Assembly: GCF_026627255.1 (NCBI RefSeq)
Contig: NZ_JAPNLM010000012.1
Location: forward strand, 124,001-188,000
DNA: 64,000 nt
Reading direction: 5' to 3'
From: Streptomyces antarcticus
Lineage (GTDB): Bacteria; Actinomycetota; Actinomycetes; Streptomycetales; Streptomycetaceae
Shown here in pieces: positions 7,770 to 18,700 of this stretch. The translations under genes and the position numbers were made by a program. The notes beneath the pieces are model-generated. The model saw nothing but the letters and a program-made list of their open reading frames with translations, searched no databases and was not told the DNA's origin. The stretch's first letter is position 1; every line of letters begins with the position of its first letter.

Positions 7770-8942
7770 GTGCACCTCGCTCCGACCGATGGTCAGTTGC
7801 GGCTCCGTACCGAACTGCGGACGTACTTCAAGGACCTGCTGCCGGACGGAGTGCCCGACGACCCCGCCGACCAGCGCGAACTGTTGCGCCGCATCGGCGC
7901 CGACGGGATGCTGGGCCTAGGCTGGCCCGCCGAGTACGGCGGCCAGGACCGTGGCCCCGCCGAGCAGTTCGTGTTCCTCGACGAGGCCTACCGGGCCGGC
8001 GCCCCCGTCTCCATGGTGACGCTCAACACCGTCGGGCCGACCCTCATGAAGTACGGGACGCGGGAGCAGAAGGACTTCTTCCTCCCCCGCATCCTCGCGG
8101 GGGAGATCGTCTTCGCCATCGGCTACTCGGAGCCCGAGGCGGGCACCGACCTCGCCTCGCTGCGCACCCGTGCCGTCCGCGACGAAGGCTCCGACGGGAC
8201 CGGGGACTGGGTGATCGACGGGCAGAAGATCTTCACCTCGAACGCCCAGAACGCGGACTGGATCTGGCTGGCCTGCCGCACCGACCCGCAGGCCCCCAAG
8301 CACAAGGGCATCTCGATCATCCTGGTGCCCACGCAGGCCCCCGGCTTCGCCTGGACCCCCATAGAGACCGTCGGCGGGCTCACCACCACGGCCACGTACT
8401 ACGACTCCGTCCGGGTGCCGGCCGGCAACCTCGTCGGACCCGAGCACGGGGGCTGGGGGCTGATCACCAACCAGCTCAACCACGAACGCGTGGCCCTCGC
8501 AGCCATCGGCATGCAGGCGGAGGACTTCTACGGGGCCGCCCTCGCCCACGCCCGCACTCCTGATCCGGTGACCGGGGAGCGCCCCGCCGACCTGCCGTGG
8601 GTGCGGTCCCGGCTCGCGGAGGCGTACGCGCGGCTGGCCGCCGTACGCCTCCTCAACTGGCGGCTGGTCCAGGACGTCGGCGGAGGCGACCTCGCGCCGG
8701 GGGACGCGAGCGGCGTGAAGTTCCTCGGCACCGAGTCCGCCGTCGAGGTGTACCGGATGTGCCAGGAGGTGGTGGGCGAGGAGGGCCTGATCCGGGGACC
8801 GGGGAGCGAGTCCTTCGAGGGCGGCGAGCTGGAGCGGATGAACCGGGCCGCGCAGATCAACACCTTCGGCGGCGGGGTCAGCGAGGTGCAGCGGGAGATC
8901 GTCGCCATGATGCGGCTGGGGATGAAGGGGAGGAAGCGATGA
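7770..8942 (+). CDS. Acyl-CoA dehydrogenase, FadE29/ChsE2-like
   Basis: 390 aa flavoprotein of the acyl-CoA dehydrogenase family. GTG start with GGAGG at 7756-7760. Visible family blocks are YSEPEAGTDLASL (flavin/substrate region) and the C-terminal helical half with RAAQINTFGGG. Its length and its partner (the 341-aa dehydrogenase two genes on) mirror the ChsE1-ChsE2 heteromeric dehydrogenase of Mycobacterium, which acts on steroid side-chain propanoyl-CoA. First gene of a tightly packed five-gene operon (ATGA overlap with the next). Confidence 0.85.
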   Translation: MHLAPTDGQLRLRTELRTYFKDLLPDGVPDDPADQRELLRRIGADGMLGLGWPAEYGGQDRGPAEQFVFLDEAYRAGAPVSMVTLNTVGPTLMKYGTREQKDFFLPRILAGEIVFAIGYSEPEAGTDLASLRTRAVRDEGSDGTGDWVIDGQKIFTSNAQNADWIWLACRTDPQAPKHKGISIILVPTQAPGFAWTPIETVGGLTTTATYYDSVRVPAGNLVGPEHGGWGLITNQLNHERVALAAIGMQAEDFYGAALAHARTPDPVTGERPADLPWVRSRLAEAYARLAAVRLLNWRLVQDVGGGDLAPGDASGVKFLGTESAVEVYRMCQEVVGEEGLIRGPGSESFEGGELERMNRAAQINTFGGGVSEVQREIVAMMRLGMKGRKR

Positions 8943-10006
8943 CGGCAGACGCGGCCGGGAGGGTTGCGGCCGGGAGTTCCGGAGCCGGGAGTTCCGGAGC
9001 TGGGAAGTCCGGAGCTGGGAAGTCCGAAGCCGGGCGTGCCGGGGCGGCAGACCGGTTCCACGCGCTGCTGGCGGCCTTCGAGGGGCGACCGGCCGCCACA
9101 GCGGGCCGCGGCAAGGACACCGTGAACGAACCGATGATCCGCCACTGGTGCGAGGCGATGGGCGATGCCAATCCCGCCTACAGCGGACCGGACGCCATCG
9201 CCCCGCCGACCATGCTCCAGGCCTGGACGATGGGCGGGCTCTCCGGCCACACCGACCGCTCCTCCGCCTACGACGAGCTCTTCGCGGTCCTGGAAGGCGC
9301 CGGCTTCACCTCGGTGGTGGCCACCGACTGCGAGCAGGAGTACCTGCGTCCCCTCCGGCCGGGCCAGGCGGTCACCTTCGACGCCGTCATCGAGTCCGTA
9401 TCGCCGCGCAAGACGACCAAACTGGGAACCGGTCACTTCGTGACCACGCGCACGGACGTCCGGGCGGACGGCGAGCTCGCCGGAACGCACCGCTTCCGCA
9501 TCCTGAAGTACGCACCAGCAGCAGCCCCCGCCCGCGCGTCCGCCCCCGTGAAGCCCGTCGAGTCGGCGCAGCCCAAGCCGCGGCGCCCGCGCCCCGTGGT
9601 CAACCGCGACAACCAGGGCTTCTGGGACGGTGTCCGGGAGCACCGGCTGCTGATCCAGCGCTGCACCGCCTGCGCCACCCCGCGCTTCCCGTGGCTCCCC
9701 GGCTGCAACTCCTGCGCCTCGCTCGACTGGGACACCGTCGAGGCCTCCGGCGCCGCCACCGTCTTCAGCTACGTCGTCATGCACCACCCGTCCTTCCCGG
9801 CCTTCACGGCGCACGAGCAGTCCGCGGCCGCGGGCGGCGGACCGTACGCGGTCGCCCTCGTCGAGCTCGCCGAGGGAGTGCGCATGATCACCAACATCAC
9901 CGGCGTCCCGTACGACGAGGTCCGCATCGGCCTGCCGGTCCACCTGGAGTTCCTGCGCGTCGACGACGACCTGGAACTCCCCGTCTTCCGCGGGAGCGAG
10001 GGCTGA
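8939..10006 (+). CDS. ChsH2-like fusion: MaoC hot-dog + zinc-ribbon/OB (DUF35)
   Basis: 355 aa. An N-terminal Gly/Ser/Ala/Lys low-complexity tail (residues 6-35, encoded by ~15-bp repeats) is followed by a MaoC-like hot-dog domain (about 40-185), a linker, then a rubredoxin-like zinc ribbon (CTAC...CNSC) and an OB-fold. This is the layout of mycobacterial ChsH2, which pairs with ChsH1 to hydrate the side-chain enoyl-CoA; the DUF35 part binds the thiolase/aldolase partner. ATG overlaps the upstream stop (ATGA). Confidence 0.87.
   Translation: MTADAAGRVAAGSSGAGSSGAGKSGAGKSEAGRAGAADRFHALLAAFEGRPAATAGRGKDTVNEPMIRHWCEAMGDANPAYSGPDAIAPPTMLQAWTMGGLSGHTDRSSAYDELFAVLEGAGFTSVVATDCEQEYLRPLRPGQAVTFDAVIESVSPRKTTKLGTGHFVTTRTDVRADGELAGTHRFRILKYAPAAAPARASAPVKPVESAQPKPRRPRPVVNRDNQGFWDGVREHRLLIQRCTACATPRFPWLPGCNSCASLDWDTVEASGAATVFSYVVMHHPSFPAFTAHEQSAAAGGGPYAVALVELAEGVRMITNITGVPYDEVRIGLPVHLEFLRVDDDLELPVFRGSEG
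8960..9035 (+). repeat. ~15-bp degenerate tandem repeats in the ChsH2-like N-terminus
   Basis: About five units of GGAGTTCCGGAGCCG type encode SSGAG/KSGAG repeats. Likely a flexible tail; length may vary between strains. Confidence 0.75.
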
Positions 10007-11031
10007 TGGACTTCCATCCCACCGAGGAGCAGGCCGCGGCGGCCGGACTCGCCGCCCGGATCTTCGGCGACCTCGCCACCCACGAACGCCTCGCGGCCGC
10101 GGGCAGCGGCAGCGACGCCGAGCTGTGGAAGGCCCTCACCACGGCCGGGCTGATCGCGGCCGTCGAGGACGTCGGCCTCCTGGGCCTGGTCCTGCTGCTG
10201 GAGGAGCAAGGCCGCACCACCGCGCAGGTTCCGTACGCCGCCACCTGCGCCTACGGCGTGCTCCCGGTCGCCGCGCACGGCAGCGCCGGACAGCGGGCCC
10301 GCCTGCTGCCCGCCCTGGCCACCGGCGAGGCCGTCGCCACAGGGGCCTTCCCGGCTCGCGGCCGGATCACCGCCGAGCGCGGACGGCTGTCCGGCACCGC
10401 CCCCGCCGTGCCCTGGCTGCGCGAGGCCACGCACGTACTGGTCCCGGACGCGGACCGGGCCCTTTGGCTCGTACGGACCGACGCGCCGGGCGTACGGACC
10501 TCCCCGGTGGAGACCACCGCCCCCTGGTCGGCGGGCCGGCTGACGCTGACCGGAGCCGAGGCCGAGCGGATCGGCTCCGCAGGCGCCTACGAGGACGTAC
10601 TCGCGGGCGCCCGCACCGCCTTCGCCGGACTCCAGGCCGGCGTCTGCGCGGGCTCGCTCGCCCGTGCCGTGGAGTACACCGGCACCCGCGAGCAGTTCGG
10701 CAGGCCCCTCTCGACCAACCAGGGCGTCATGCTGCGCGCCGCCGACGCGTACATGGACACCGAGGCGATCAGGGTCACCGCCTACGAGGCGGCCTGGCGC
10801 ATAGACCAGGGCCTGCCCGCCCGTGAACACGCGCTGACCGCGGCCTGGTGGGCCTCGGAGGCGGGCAAGCGGGTCGTGCACGCGGGCCAGCACCTGCACG
10901 GCGGAATGGGCGCCGACCTGGAGCACCCCGTCCACCGGCACTTCCTGTGGGGGCGCCAGCTGGACGCGTACCTGGGCTGCGGCAGCGAGCTGCTGGCCGA
11001 ACTGGGCGCCGTACTGGCGCAGGAGGGCTGA
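10006..11031 (+). CDS. Acyl-CoA dehydrogenase, FadE28/ChsE1-like
   Basis: 341 aa, shorter than its partner, matching the small subunit of the ChsE1-ChsE2 pair. Begins MDFHPTEEQ and contains the C-terminal helical-bundle motif EYTGTREQFGRPLSTNQGV. Start ATG overlaps the previous stop (TGATG). Probably forms a heteromer with the 390-aa dehydrogenase, with complementary flavin and base residues. Confidence 0.86.
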   Translation: MDFHPTEEQAAAAGLAARIFGDLATHERLAAAGSGSDAELWKALTTAGLIAAVEDVGLLGLVLLLEEQGRTTAQVPYAATCAYGVLPVAAHGSAGQRARLLPALATGEAVATGAFPARGRITAERGRLSGTAPAVPWLREATHVLVPDADRALWLVRTDAPGVRTSPVETTAPWSAGRLTLTGAEAERIGSAGAYEDVLAGARTAFAGLQAGVCAGSLARAVEYTGTREQFGRPLSTNQGVMLRAADAYMDTEAIRVTAYEAAWRIDQGLPAREHALTAAWWASEAGKRVVHAGQHLHGGMGADLEHPVHRHFLWGRQLDAYLGCGSELLAELGAVLAQEG

Positions 11032-11034
11032 GAC

Positions 11035-11445
11035 ATGAGAGTCGGCGCGATACGGGTCGGCGCGCAGCTGCCGCCCCTGGAGGTCCCCGTCACCCGGACC
11101 TTGATCGTCTCGGGCGCCATCGCCTCCCGCGACTACCAGGACGTGCACCACGACGCGGAACTCGCCCGCAAGAAGGGCTCCCCCGACATCTTCATGAACA
11201 TCCTGACGACGAACGGCCTGGTCGGCCGCTACGTCACCGACCACCTCGGCCCGCGGGCCGTCCTGCGCAAGGTGGCCATCCGGCTCGGTGCCCCCAACTA
11301 TCCGGGCGACACCATGACCCTCACCGGTACCGTCACCGCCCTCGACGGGGACACCGCCGAGATCCGGGTCTTCGGTGCCAACGGCATCGGCCACCACGTC
11401 ACCGGCACCGTCACCGTCACCCTGGCCGCCGGGGGTGCGGCATGA
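11035..11445 (+). CDS. MaoC-family enoyl-CoA hydratase subunit, ChsH1-like
   Basis: 136 aa single hot-dog domain with the hydratase motif RDYQDVHHDAELA near residues 32-45. Small-partner size as in ChsH1. Three bases after the preceding stop, and overlapping the next ATG (ATGA). Predicted to form the active hydratase with the MaoC/DUF35 fusion. Confidence 0.85.
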   Translation: MRVGAIRVGAQLPPLEVPVTRTLIVSGAIASRDYQDVHHDAELARKKGSPDIFMNILTTNGLVGRYVTDHLGPRAVLRKVAIRLGAPNYPGDTMTLTGTVTALDGDTAEIRVFGANGIGHHVTGTVTVTLAAGGAA

Positions 11446-12608
11446 GCGTGCGCACCCGCGACGAGCTCGGCGGCCGCGCCGCCATCGCCGGCATCGGGGC
11501 GACCGAGTTCTCGAAGGACTCCGGCCGCAGCGAGCTCACCCTCGCGGTCGAGGCCGTGCACGCGGCCCTTGCGGACGCCGGGCTCTCCCCCGCCGATGTC
11601 GACGGCATGGTCACCTTCACCATGGACACCAGCCCCGAGATCACCGTCGCCCAGGCGGCCGGCATCGGAGACTTGTCCTTCTTCTCCCGCATCCACTACG
11701 GCGGCGGGGCGGCCTGCGCCACCGTCCAGCAGGCCGCCCTCGCCGTCGCCACCGGGGTCGCGGAGGTCGTGGTCTGCTACCGCGCCTTCAACGAGCGCTC
11801 CGGCCGCCGTTTCGGCTCCGGCGTACAGCAGCGCGAGCCGTCGGCGGAGGGCGCGGCACTCGGCTGGGCGCTGCCGTGGGGGCTGCTGACCCCCGCCTCC
11901 TGGGTGGCGATGACCGCGCAGCGCTACCTGCACACCTACAACCTCACCCCGGAGGCCTTCGGGCACGTCGCGGTCACCGACCGCCGGCACGCCGCGAACA
12001 ACCCCGCCGCCTATTTCCACGGCAAGCCCATCACCCTCGCCGATCACGCCGCCTCGCGCTGGATCGTGGAGCCGCTGCGGCTGCTCGACTGCTGCCAGGA
12101 GACCGACGGGGGCCAGGCCCTCGTCGTCACCACCGCCGAGCGGGCACGGGACCTGCGGCAGGTGCCCGCCGTGATCACCGCCGCCGCCCAGGGCGCGGGC
12201 CGCAGGCAGGAGGCCATGACCTCTTTCTATCGAGACGACCTCACCGGACTTCCCGAGATGGACGTCGTCGCGCGCCAGCTGTGGCGGACCAGCGGACTGC
12301 GGCCGTCGGACATCGACGTCGGGATCCTCTACGACCACTTCACCCCCTTCGTGCTCATGCAGCTGGAGGAGTTCGGGTTCTGCAAGCCGGGTGAGGCCGC
12401 CGATTTCGTCGCTGCCGACGCGCTTCCCCTCAACACCCACGGGGGCCAGCTCGGCGAGGCGTACCTGCACGGAATGAACGGCATCGCCGAGGCCGTCCGC
12501 CAGCTGCGGGGCACTTCGGTCAATCAGGTCACGGGGACGGAGTACGTGCTGGTCACGGCCGGTACGGGGGTGCCGACCTCCGGACTGATCCTCGGAGCCG
12601 ATGGGTGA
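11442..12608 (+). CDS. Thiolase-like lipid-transfer protein, Ltp2-like (retro-aldolase)
   Basis: 388 aa with thiolase-fold sequence (ADVDGMVTFTMD, GGGAACATVQQAALAVATG, NTHGGQLGEAYLHG). In the igr pathway Ltp2 cleaves the 17-hydroxy-steroid propanoyl-CoA together with the ChsH2 DUF35 domain. Last gene of the operon; a strong hairpin follows. Steroid specificity is inferred from gene order and sizes, not proven. Confidence 0.86.
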   Translation: MSVRTRDELGGRAAIAGIGATEFSKDSGRSELTLAVEAVHAALADAGLSPADVDGMVTFTMDTSPEITVAQAAGIGDLSFFSRIHYGGGAACATVQQAALAVATGVAEVVVCYRAFNERSGRRFGSGVQQREPSAEGAALGWALPWGLLTPASWVAMTAQRYLHTYNLTPEAFGHVAVTDRRHAANNPAAYFHGKPITLADHAASRWIVEPLRLLDCCQETDGGQALVVTTAERARDLRQVPAVITAAAQGAGRRQEAMTSFYRDDLTGLPEMDVVARQLWRTSGLRPSDIDVGILYDHFTPFVLMQLEEFGFCKPGEAADFVAADALPLNTHGGQLGEAYLHGMNGIAEAVRQLRGTSVNQVTGTEYVLVTAGTGVPTSGLILGADG

Positions 12609-12632
12609 GATACCGGTCCCAGGGGCCTCGGT

Positions 12633-12659
12633 GGCCTCCACCTTCAGGAGGTGGAGGCC
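12633..12659 (+). terminator. Terminator of the igr-like operon
   Basis: Perfect 11-bp arms GGCCTCCACCT/AGGTGGAGGCC with a 5-nt loop, 24 nt after the thiolase stop. Confidence 0.85.
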
Positions 12660-12743
12660 GCTCTGCCCCTACAACCTGAGGTGGACCCCCCTTAGGCACC
12701 TGCGGCCGATTGCAGGGGGCGCGCGCGCTCCTAGCGTGGAGAC

Positions 12744-13277
12744 ATGACCACGCCAGTGTGCACGCTCGCCTCGAATTCGACGCCGTACCCGTCGTTCTCG
12801 GCGTACGTCCGGACCCGCGGCACGGTCCTCATGCGCACCGCGCGCTCCCTCACCGCGAACCCGTGCGATGCCGAGGACCTGCTCCAGACGGCCCTCACGA
12901 AGACGTACGTGGCCTGGGACCGGATCGAGGACCACCGTGCACTGGACGGCTACGTCCGGCGGGCCCTGGTCAACACCCGCACCTCGCAGTGGCGCAAGCG
13001 CAAGGTCGACGAGTTCGCGTGCGACGAGCTCCCCGAGACCGAGGCGGCGCCGGCCGCCGACCCCGCGGAGGCGCAGGCGCTGCGCGACGCGATGTGGCGT
13101 GCGGTGACCCGGCTTCCCGACAGGCAGCGGGCCATGGTCGTCCTGCGGTACTACGAGGACCTCAGCGAGGTGCAGACGGCCGAACTGCTGGGGGTCTCGG
13201 TCGGCACGGTCAAGAGCGCCGTATCGCGTGCGCTGGTCAAGCTCCGTGACGATCCCGAACTCACCCCGGTGCGCTGA
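12744..13277 (+). CDS. ECF sigma factor, SigE-family
   Basis: 177 aa with sigma region 2 (about 25-90, DAEDLLQTALTKTYVAWDRI) and region 4 (about 120-170, LPDRQRAMVVLRYYEDLSE then the HTH). No anti-sigma gene is adjacent. TAGCGT lies 6 nt before the ATG without a ribosome site, suggesting a leaderless mRNA. A CCTGC-N8-GCAGG dyad (12699-12716) sits in the promoter region. Target genes unknown. Confidence 0.85.
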   Translation: MTTPVCTLASNSTPYPSFSAYVRTRGTVLMRTARSLTANPCDAEDLLQTALTKTYVAWDRIEDHRALDGYVRRALVNTRTSQWRKRKVDEFACDELPETEAAPAADPAEAQALRDAMWRAVTRLPDRQRAMVVLRYYEDLSEVQTAELLGVSVGTVKSAVSRALVKLRDDPELTPVR

Positions 13278-13317
13278 CGACGGGGCCCGGAGGCCGGCGG
13301 AGCACCCTCGACCGGGT

Positions 13318-13331
13318 GTTTCACGTGAAAC
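13318..13331. promoter_or_regulatory. parS: parS site
   Basis: Perfect GTTTCACGTGAAAC (with T/A flanks) in the intergenic region after the ECF sigma gene. Confidence 0.92.
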
Positions 13332-13370
13332 ACCGGAGGCCGACGGACCCGCGGCGCGACCCGCTCTGCT

Positions 13371-13384
13371 GTTTCACGTGAAAC
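13371..13384. promoter_or_regulatory. parS: parS site
   Basis: Second perfect GTTTCACGTGAAAC, 53 bp from the previous copy, forming a close pair before the acyl-CoA ligase. Confidence 0.92.
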
Positions 13385-13492
13385 AGCGGAGTCGTTTTCT
13401 ACTCTCGGGTAGTGACATGCCGACCGGTACGTGCGCAGAATCGGCAGCATCCGTAGCCGCCGCAGCGCCGCAGCGCTCACTGGGAGGACGCT

Positions 13493-15142
<1,650 letters not shown>

Positions 15143-15189
15143 GAGTCGACAGGCCCGTCCGGGACCTCACGAGCCCGGAGCGGGCGGGT

Positions 15190-15765
15190 TCAGCCCCTGG
15201 TGAGCCACGGCCGCAGCAGCCTGCTGATGGCGGGCATGGCCGCGTAGGTCATCAGGGTGCTGAAGACCACGGCGAAGGCGGCCGTCCGCAGCACGAAGTG
15301 CAGATCCACCAGGTACGGCCCGAGCAGCGCGTTGCCGACCAGCGAGATCGGGAAGATGGCGAGCCCCGAGCTGATCGCCATCTTCCACCGAGGCGGCGCG
15401 GGCCGGGTCGTACCCGGCTTGGCGAACCAGGTCTCCATGCCGTGCAGTTCCCGCCGGGCTATCTCCGTATGGTGGTGTCCCAGGCAGTTCGAGAACCACT
15501 CGGCCCGCTCGGCGGAGTCCTGCCAGCGCTGGAACGCCGCCTGGTTGCGGAAGCGGTGGACCAGGAACCATGGCCCGCCCTCCGCCGCGGGGCGGAACAG
15601 CCCGTACCCGAGGTGGTCCGGGAAACCGGCGGCCGTCTCCAGGATTCCGTGGGCCCAGGCCTCGAACGTCTCCTCGTGCCCCGGATCCACCTGTCGCGCG
15701 ATCAGCAGGTTCACCTCCCCGCTGTCGGCGGGGACGGTCTGCTCGCTCGTGTTGATGATGGCCAT
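15190..15765 (-). CDS. ABM-domain protein with C-terminal membrane segments
   Basis: 191 aa from ATG 15765 (MAIINTSEQT). Residues 18-110 form a ferredoxin-like antibiotic-biosynthesis-monooxygenase domain (PGHEETFEAWAHGI, FLVHRFRNQAAFQRW). Residues 125-185 hold two hydrophobic helices, as in the membrane-attached ABM family. Convergent with the acyl-CoA ligase. Substrate unknown. Confidence 0.8.
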   Translation of the reverse strand: MAIINTSEQTVPADSGEVNLLIARQVDPGHEETFEAWAHGILETAAGFPDHLGYGLFRPAAEGGPWFLVHRFRNQAAFQRWQDSAERAEWFSNCLGHHHTEIARRELHGMETWFAKPGTTRPAPPRWKMAISSGLAIFPISLVGNALLGPYLVDLHFVLRTAAFAVVFSTLMTYAAMPAISRLLRPWLTRG

Positions 15766-15778
15766 CGGGCCAGGATTA

Positions 15779-18700
15779 CTAGTTGGTCCCGATCTTGGCC
15801 AGCAGGTCCACGATGCGACCCTGCACATCGCCGGTCGTCGCCCGCTCGGCGAGGAAGAGCACGCTCTCCCCCGAGGCCAGACGCGGCAGCTCGGACGGGT
15901 TGATGCCGGTTGCCGTGTAGACGACCAGCGGCGTGCGGTTCAGCTGCCCGTTCGCGCGCAGCCAGTCCACGATCCCGGCCCGCCTGCGGCGCACCTGCAT
16001 CAGGTCCATCACCACCAGGTTGGGCCGCATCCGCGTGGCCAGCTCCACGGCGTCCGTGTCGGCGCCCGCCCGGGCGACCTGCAGGCCGCGCCGCTCCAGG
16101 GCGGTGGTCAGGGCGGTCGCGATCTCGTCGTGCTCCTCGATCAGCAGCACCCGTGAGGGGTGCTGCTCGCTGTCGCGCGGCGCCAGCGCCTTGAGCAGGA
16201 CCGCGGGGTCGGCGCCGTAGGCGGCCTCCCGCGTGGCGTGCCCCAGCCCGGCCGTGACCAGGACGGGCACCTCGGCGGCCACCGCGGCCTGGCGCAGCGA
16301 CTGGAGGGCGGTGCGGGTGATGGGCCCGGTCAGCGGGTCCACGAACAGCGCGGCGGGGAACGCGGCGATCTGCGCGTCCACCTCCTCGCGGGAGTGCACG
16401 ACGACGGGGCGGTAGCCGCGGTCGCTGAGCGCCTGCTGCGTCTGGACGTCGGGCGCGGGCCACACCAGGAGGCGGCGGGGGTTGTCCAGCGGCTCCGGCG
16501 GCAGCTCGTCGTCCACGGGGCGCGGTACGGGCCGGTTGACCACCTCGACCGCGCCGCCCGGGCCGTCCAGCGGTTCGGGGCCCTCGTCGGAACCCGCCTC
16601 GGGGGCTCCTATGGCGAACGCCCGTCCCTGCGGCGCCGGCTCGGCGAGACGGCGCCTCCGCCCGGAACCGGTACCGGTCGGGTCCACGGAGATCCCCTGG
16701 CCCAGCGTGCCGAGCGCGCGCACACTGATCGGCTGCGCGGCCTGGCCCTCGGCGGGGGCCTCCTGCGACTGCCGGGCCCCGGGGACCGCGGCCGGACCGG
16801 AGGCCCCGCGGTCCTCGGGAGCCGTCCGGGCCGCCGGCACCGGCCAGGCCGGGGCGGTCTGGAGAGCGCGCCGCCGCCCGGTGGGCTGTACGGGTTCCTC
16901 CGCGCCCTCGGCGGGCTGCGGGTCGGGAGCTTGGGACTCGGGCACGGGAGCGCCCAGCACCCGGCGCCCGCGCCGTCCGCCGGGCCCGTCGGAGTCCGCC
17001 TCCGCGGAAGGGGACGAGGGGGCGGAACCCACCGCGGCCGGGGTCTGCGGGGCGGTGGGGGCCGGGGTGGGCCCCGCGGGCAGCGCGAAACCGCCCTCGG
17101 GGGCGATCGGCCGCACGGGGGCCTGCCCGGGACCGGGCGCCGGCCGGAGCCCGGTCGCCGGCACGGGGCCGCCGGGCTGTGCCGGACCGGCCGCACCAAG
17201 CGCCCGGCGTCGTCCCGCGGGATGCTCGGTCACTGGAACGGGCGGTACCTGGGGCGCCGCCGGCAGCACCGGCACGGGCGCCATCGCGGGTACGGGGGGC
17301 AGCGCGGGCATGGCGTTGCCGCGCGGGGGCACGGGCCGGCCGGGGCCGCCCTCACCGCCGCTGCCGTCGCCGTCGCGCCCGCGACGGCGCCCGGTGCCGA
17401 GGCCCGCCGGGTTCACCGGGGACTGCGCGAGCTCCGGACCGCTGCCGCCGTCGGTCTCGCCCGCCCGGCGCCGCCCGGACGGGAGCGCCAAGGCGGCACC
17501 ACCGCCGGTGGGCTTCGGGGCGCCGGAAGGCTCGGCGCTGTCGTCCAGGAACGCGTCGACTCCGCGCCGGGCCCGCCGTCCACCGGGACCGGAGGCGGTC
17601 GCGGCCGGCGCGCTCTTCTCGGCCGGGGCCTCCTCCTCCGGCTCAGGCAGGGTCACCGTCCCGGCTCCCGAGCCGAGCGGCAGTTCCAGCACGTAGGCCC
17701 CGCCGGGCGCGCCCGGCACCTCCACCGTCTGCAGCACACCTCCGTGCGCGGCCACGATGCCCCGCACGATCGGCTCGTGCACCGGGCTCCCGCCCTCGTA
17801 CGGCCCGCGCACCTCGATCCGTACGACGTCGCCGCGCTGCGCGGCCGCCACCACGATCGTCGAGTCGCCGTACCCGCTGCCCTGGGCGGTCTTGCCGGTG
17901 GCGTCCACCCCGGCGACGTCCGCGACCAGGTGCGCGAGGGCGGTGGCGATGCGCTCCGCGTCCACCTCGGCCTCGATGGTCGGCGCGTGGACGGCGAACT
18001 GGGCGCGCCCCGGCCCGATCAGCTCGACCGCGCCGTCGACACCGGCCGCGACCACACCGTTGATCAGGACCTTCTTCTTCTGGAGCCGGTCGCCGCCGGA
18101 GTCCAGGCGCTGGAAGCCGAGCACGTTGTCCACGAGCGTGGTCATCCGCGAGTACCCGGCGGCCAGGTGGTGCAGCAGCTGGTTGGCCTCGGGCCACAGC
18201 TGTCCCGCGTCGTCGGCGGCCAGCGTCGCCAGCTCCCCGCGCAGCTCGTCCAGCGGCCCGCGCAGGGAGTCGCCGAGCACGGCCAGCAGCTGGGCGTGGC
18301 GCGCGGCCAGCGCGTCGTAGGGCCGACGGTCGGTGAAGGTCATCACGGCGCCGACGAGCTGCTCCCCGTCCCGTACGGGAGAGGTGGTCAGGTCCACGGC
18401 GACGGGCTGTCCGGCCTTGTTCCACAGGACCTGCCCACGCACCCGGTGCTTGCGTCCGCTGCGCAGGGTGTCGGCGAGCGGGGACTCCTCGAACGGGAAC
18501 GGCGAGCCGTCGGCGCGCGAGTGCTGGACCAGGCCGTGCAGTTCACGGTTGCCCAGGTCGGTGGCGCGGTAGCCGAGGATCTGCGCGGCGGCCGGGTTGA
18601 CCAGCACCACCCGGCCGTCGGTGTCCGTGCCCACGACGCCCTCGGCGGCGGCCCGCAGGATCATCTCGGTCTGCCGTTGGGAGCGGGCCAGCTCGGCCTC

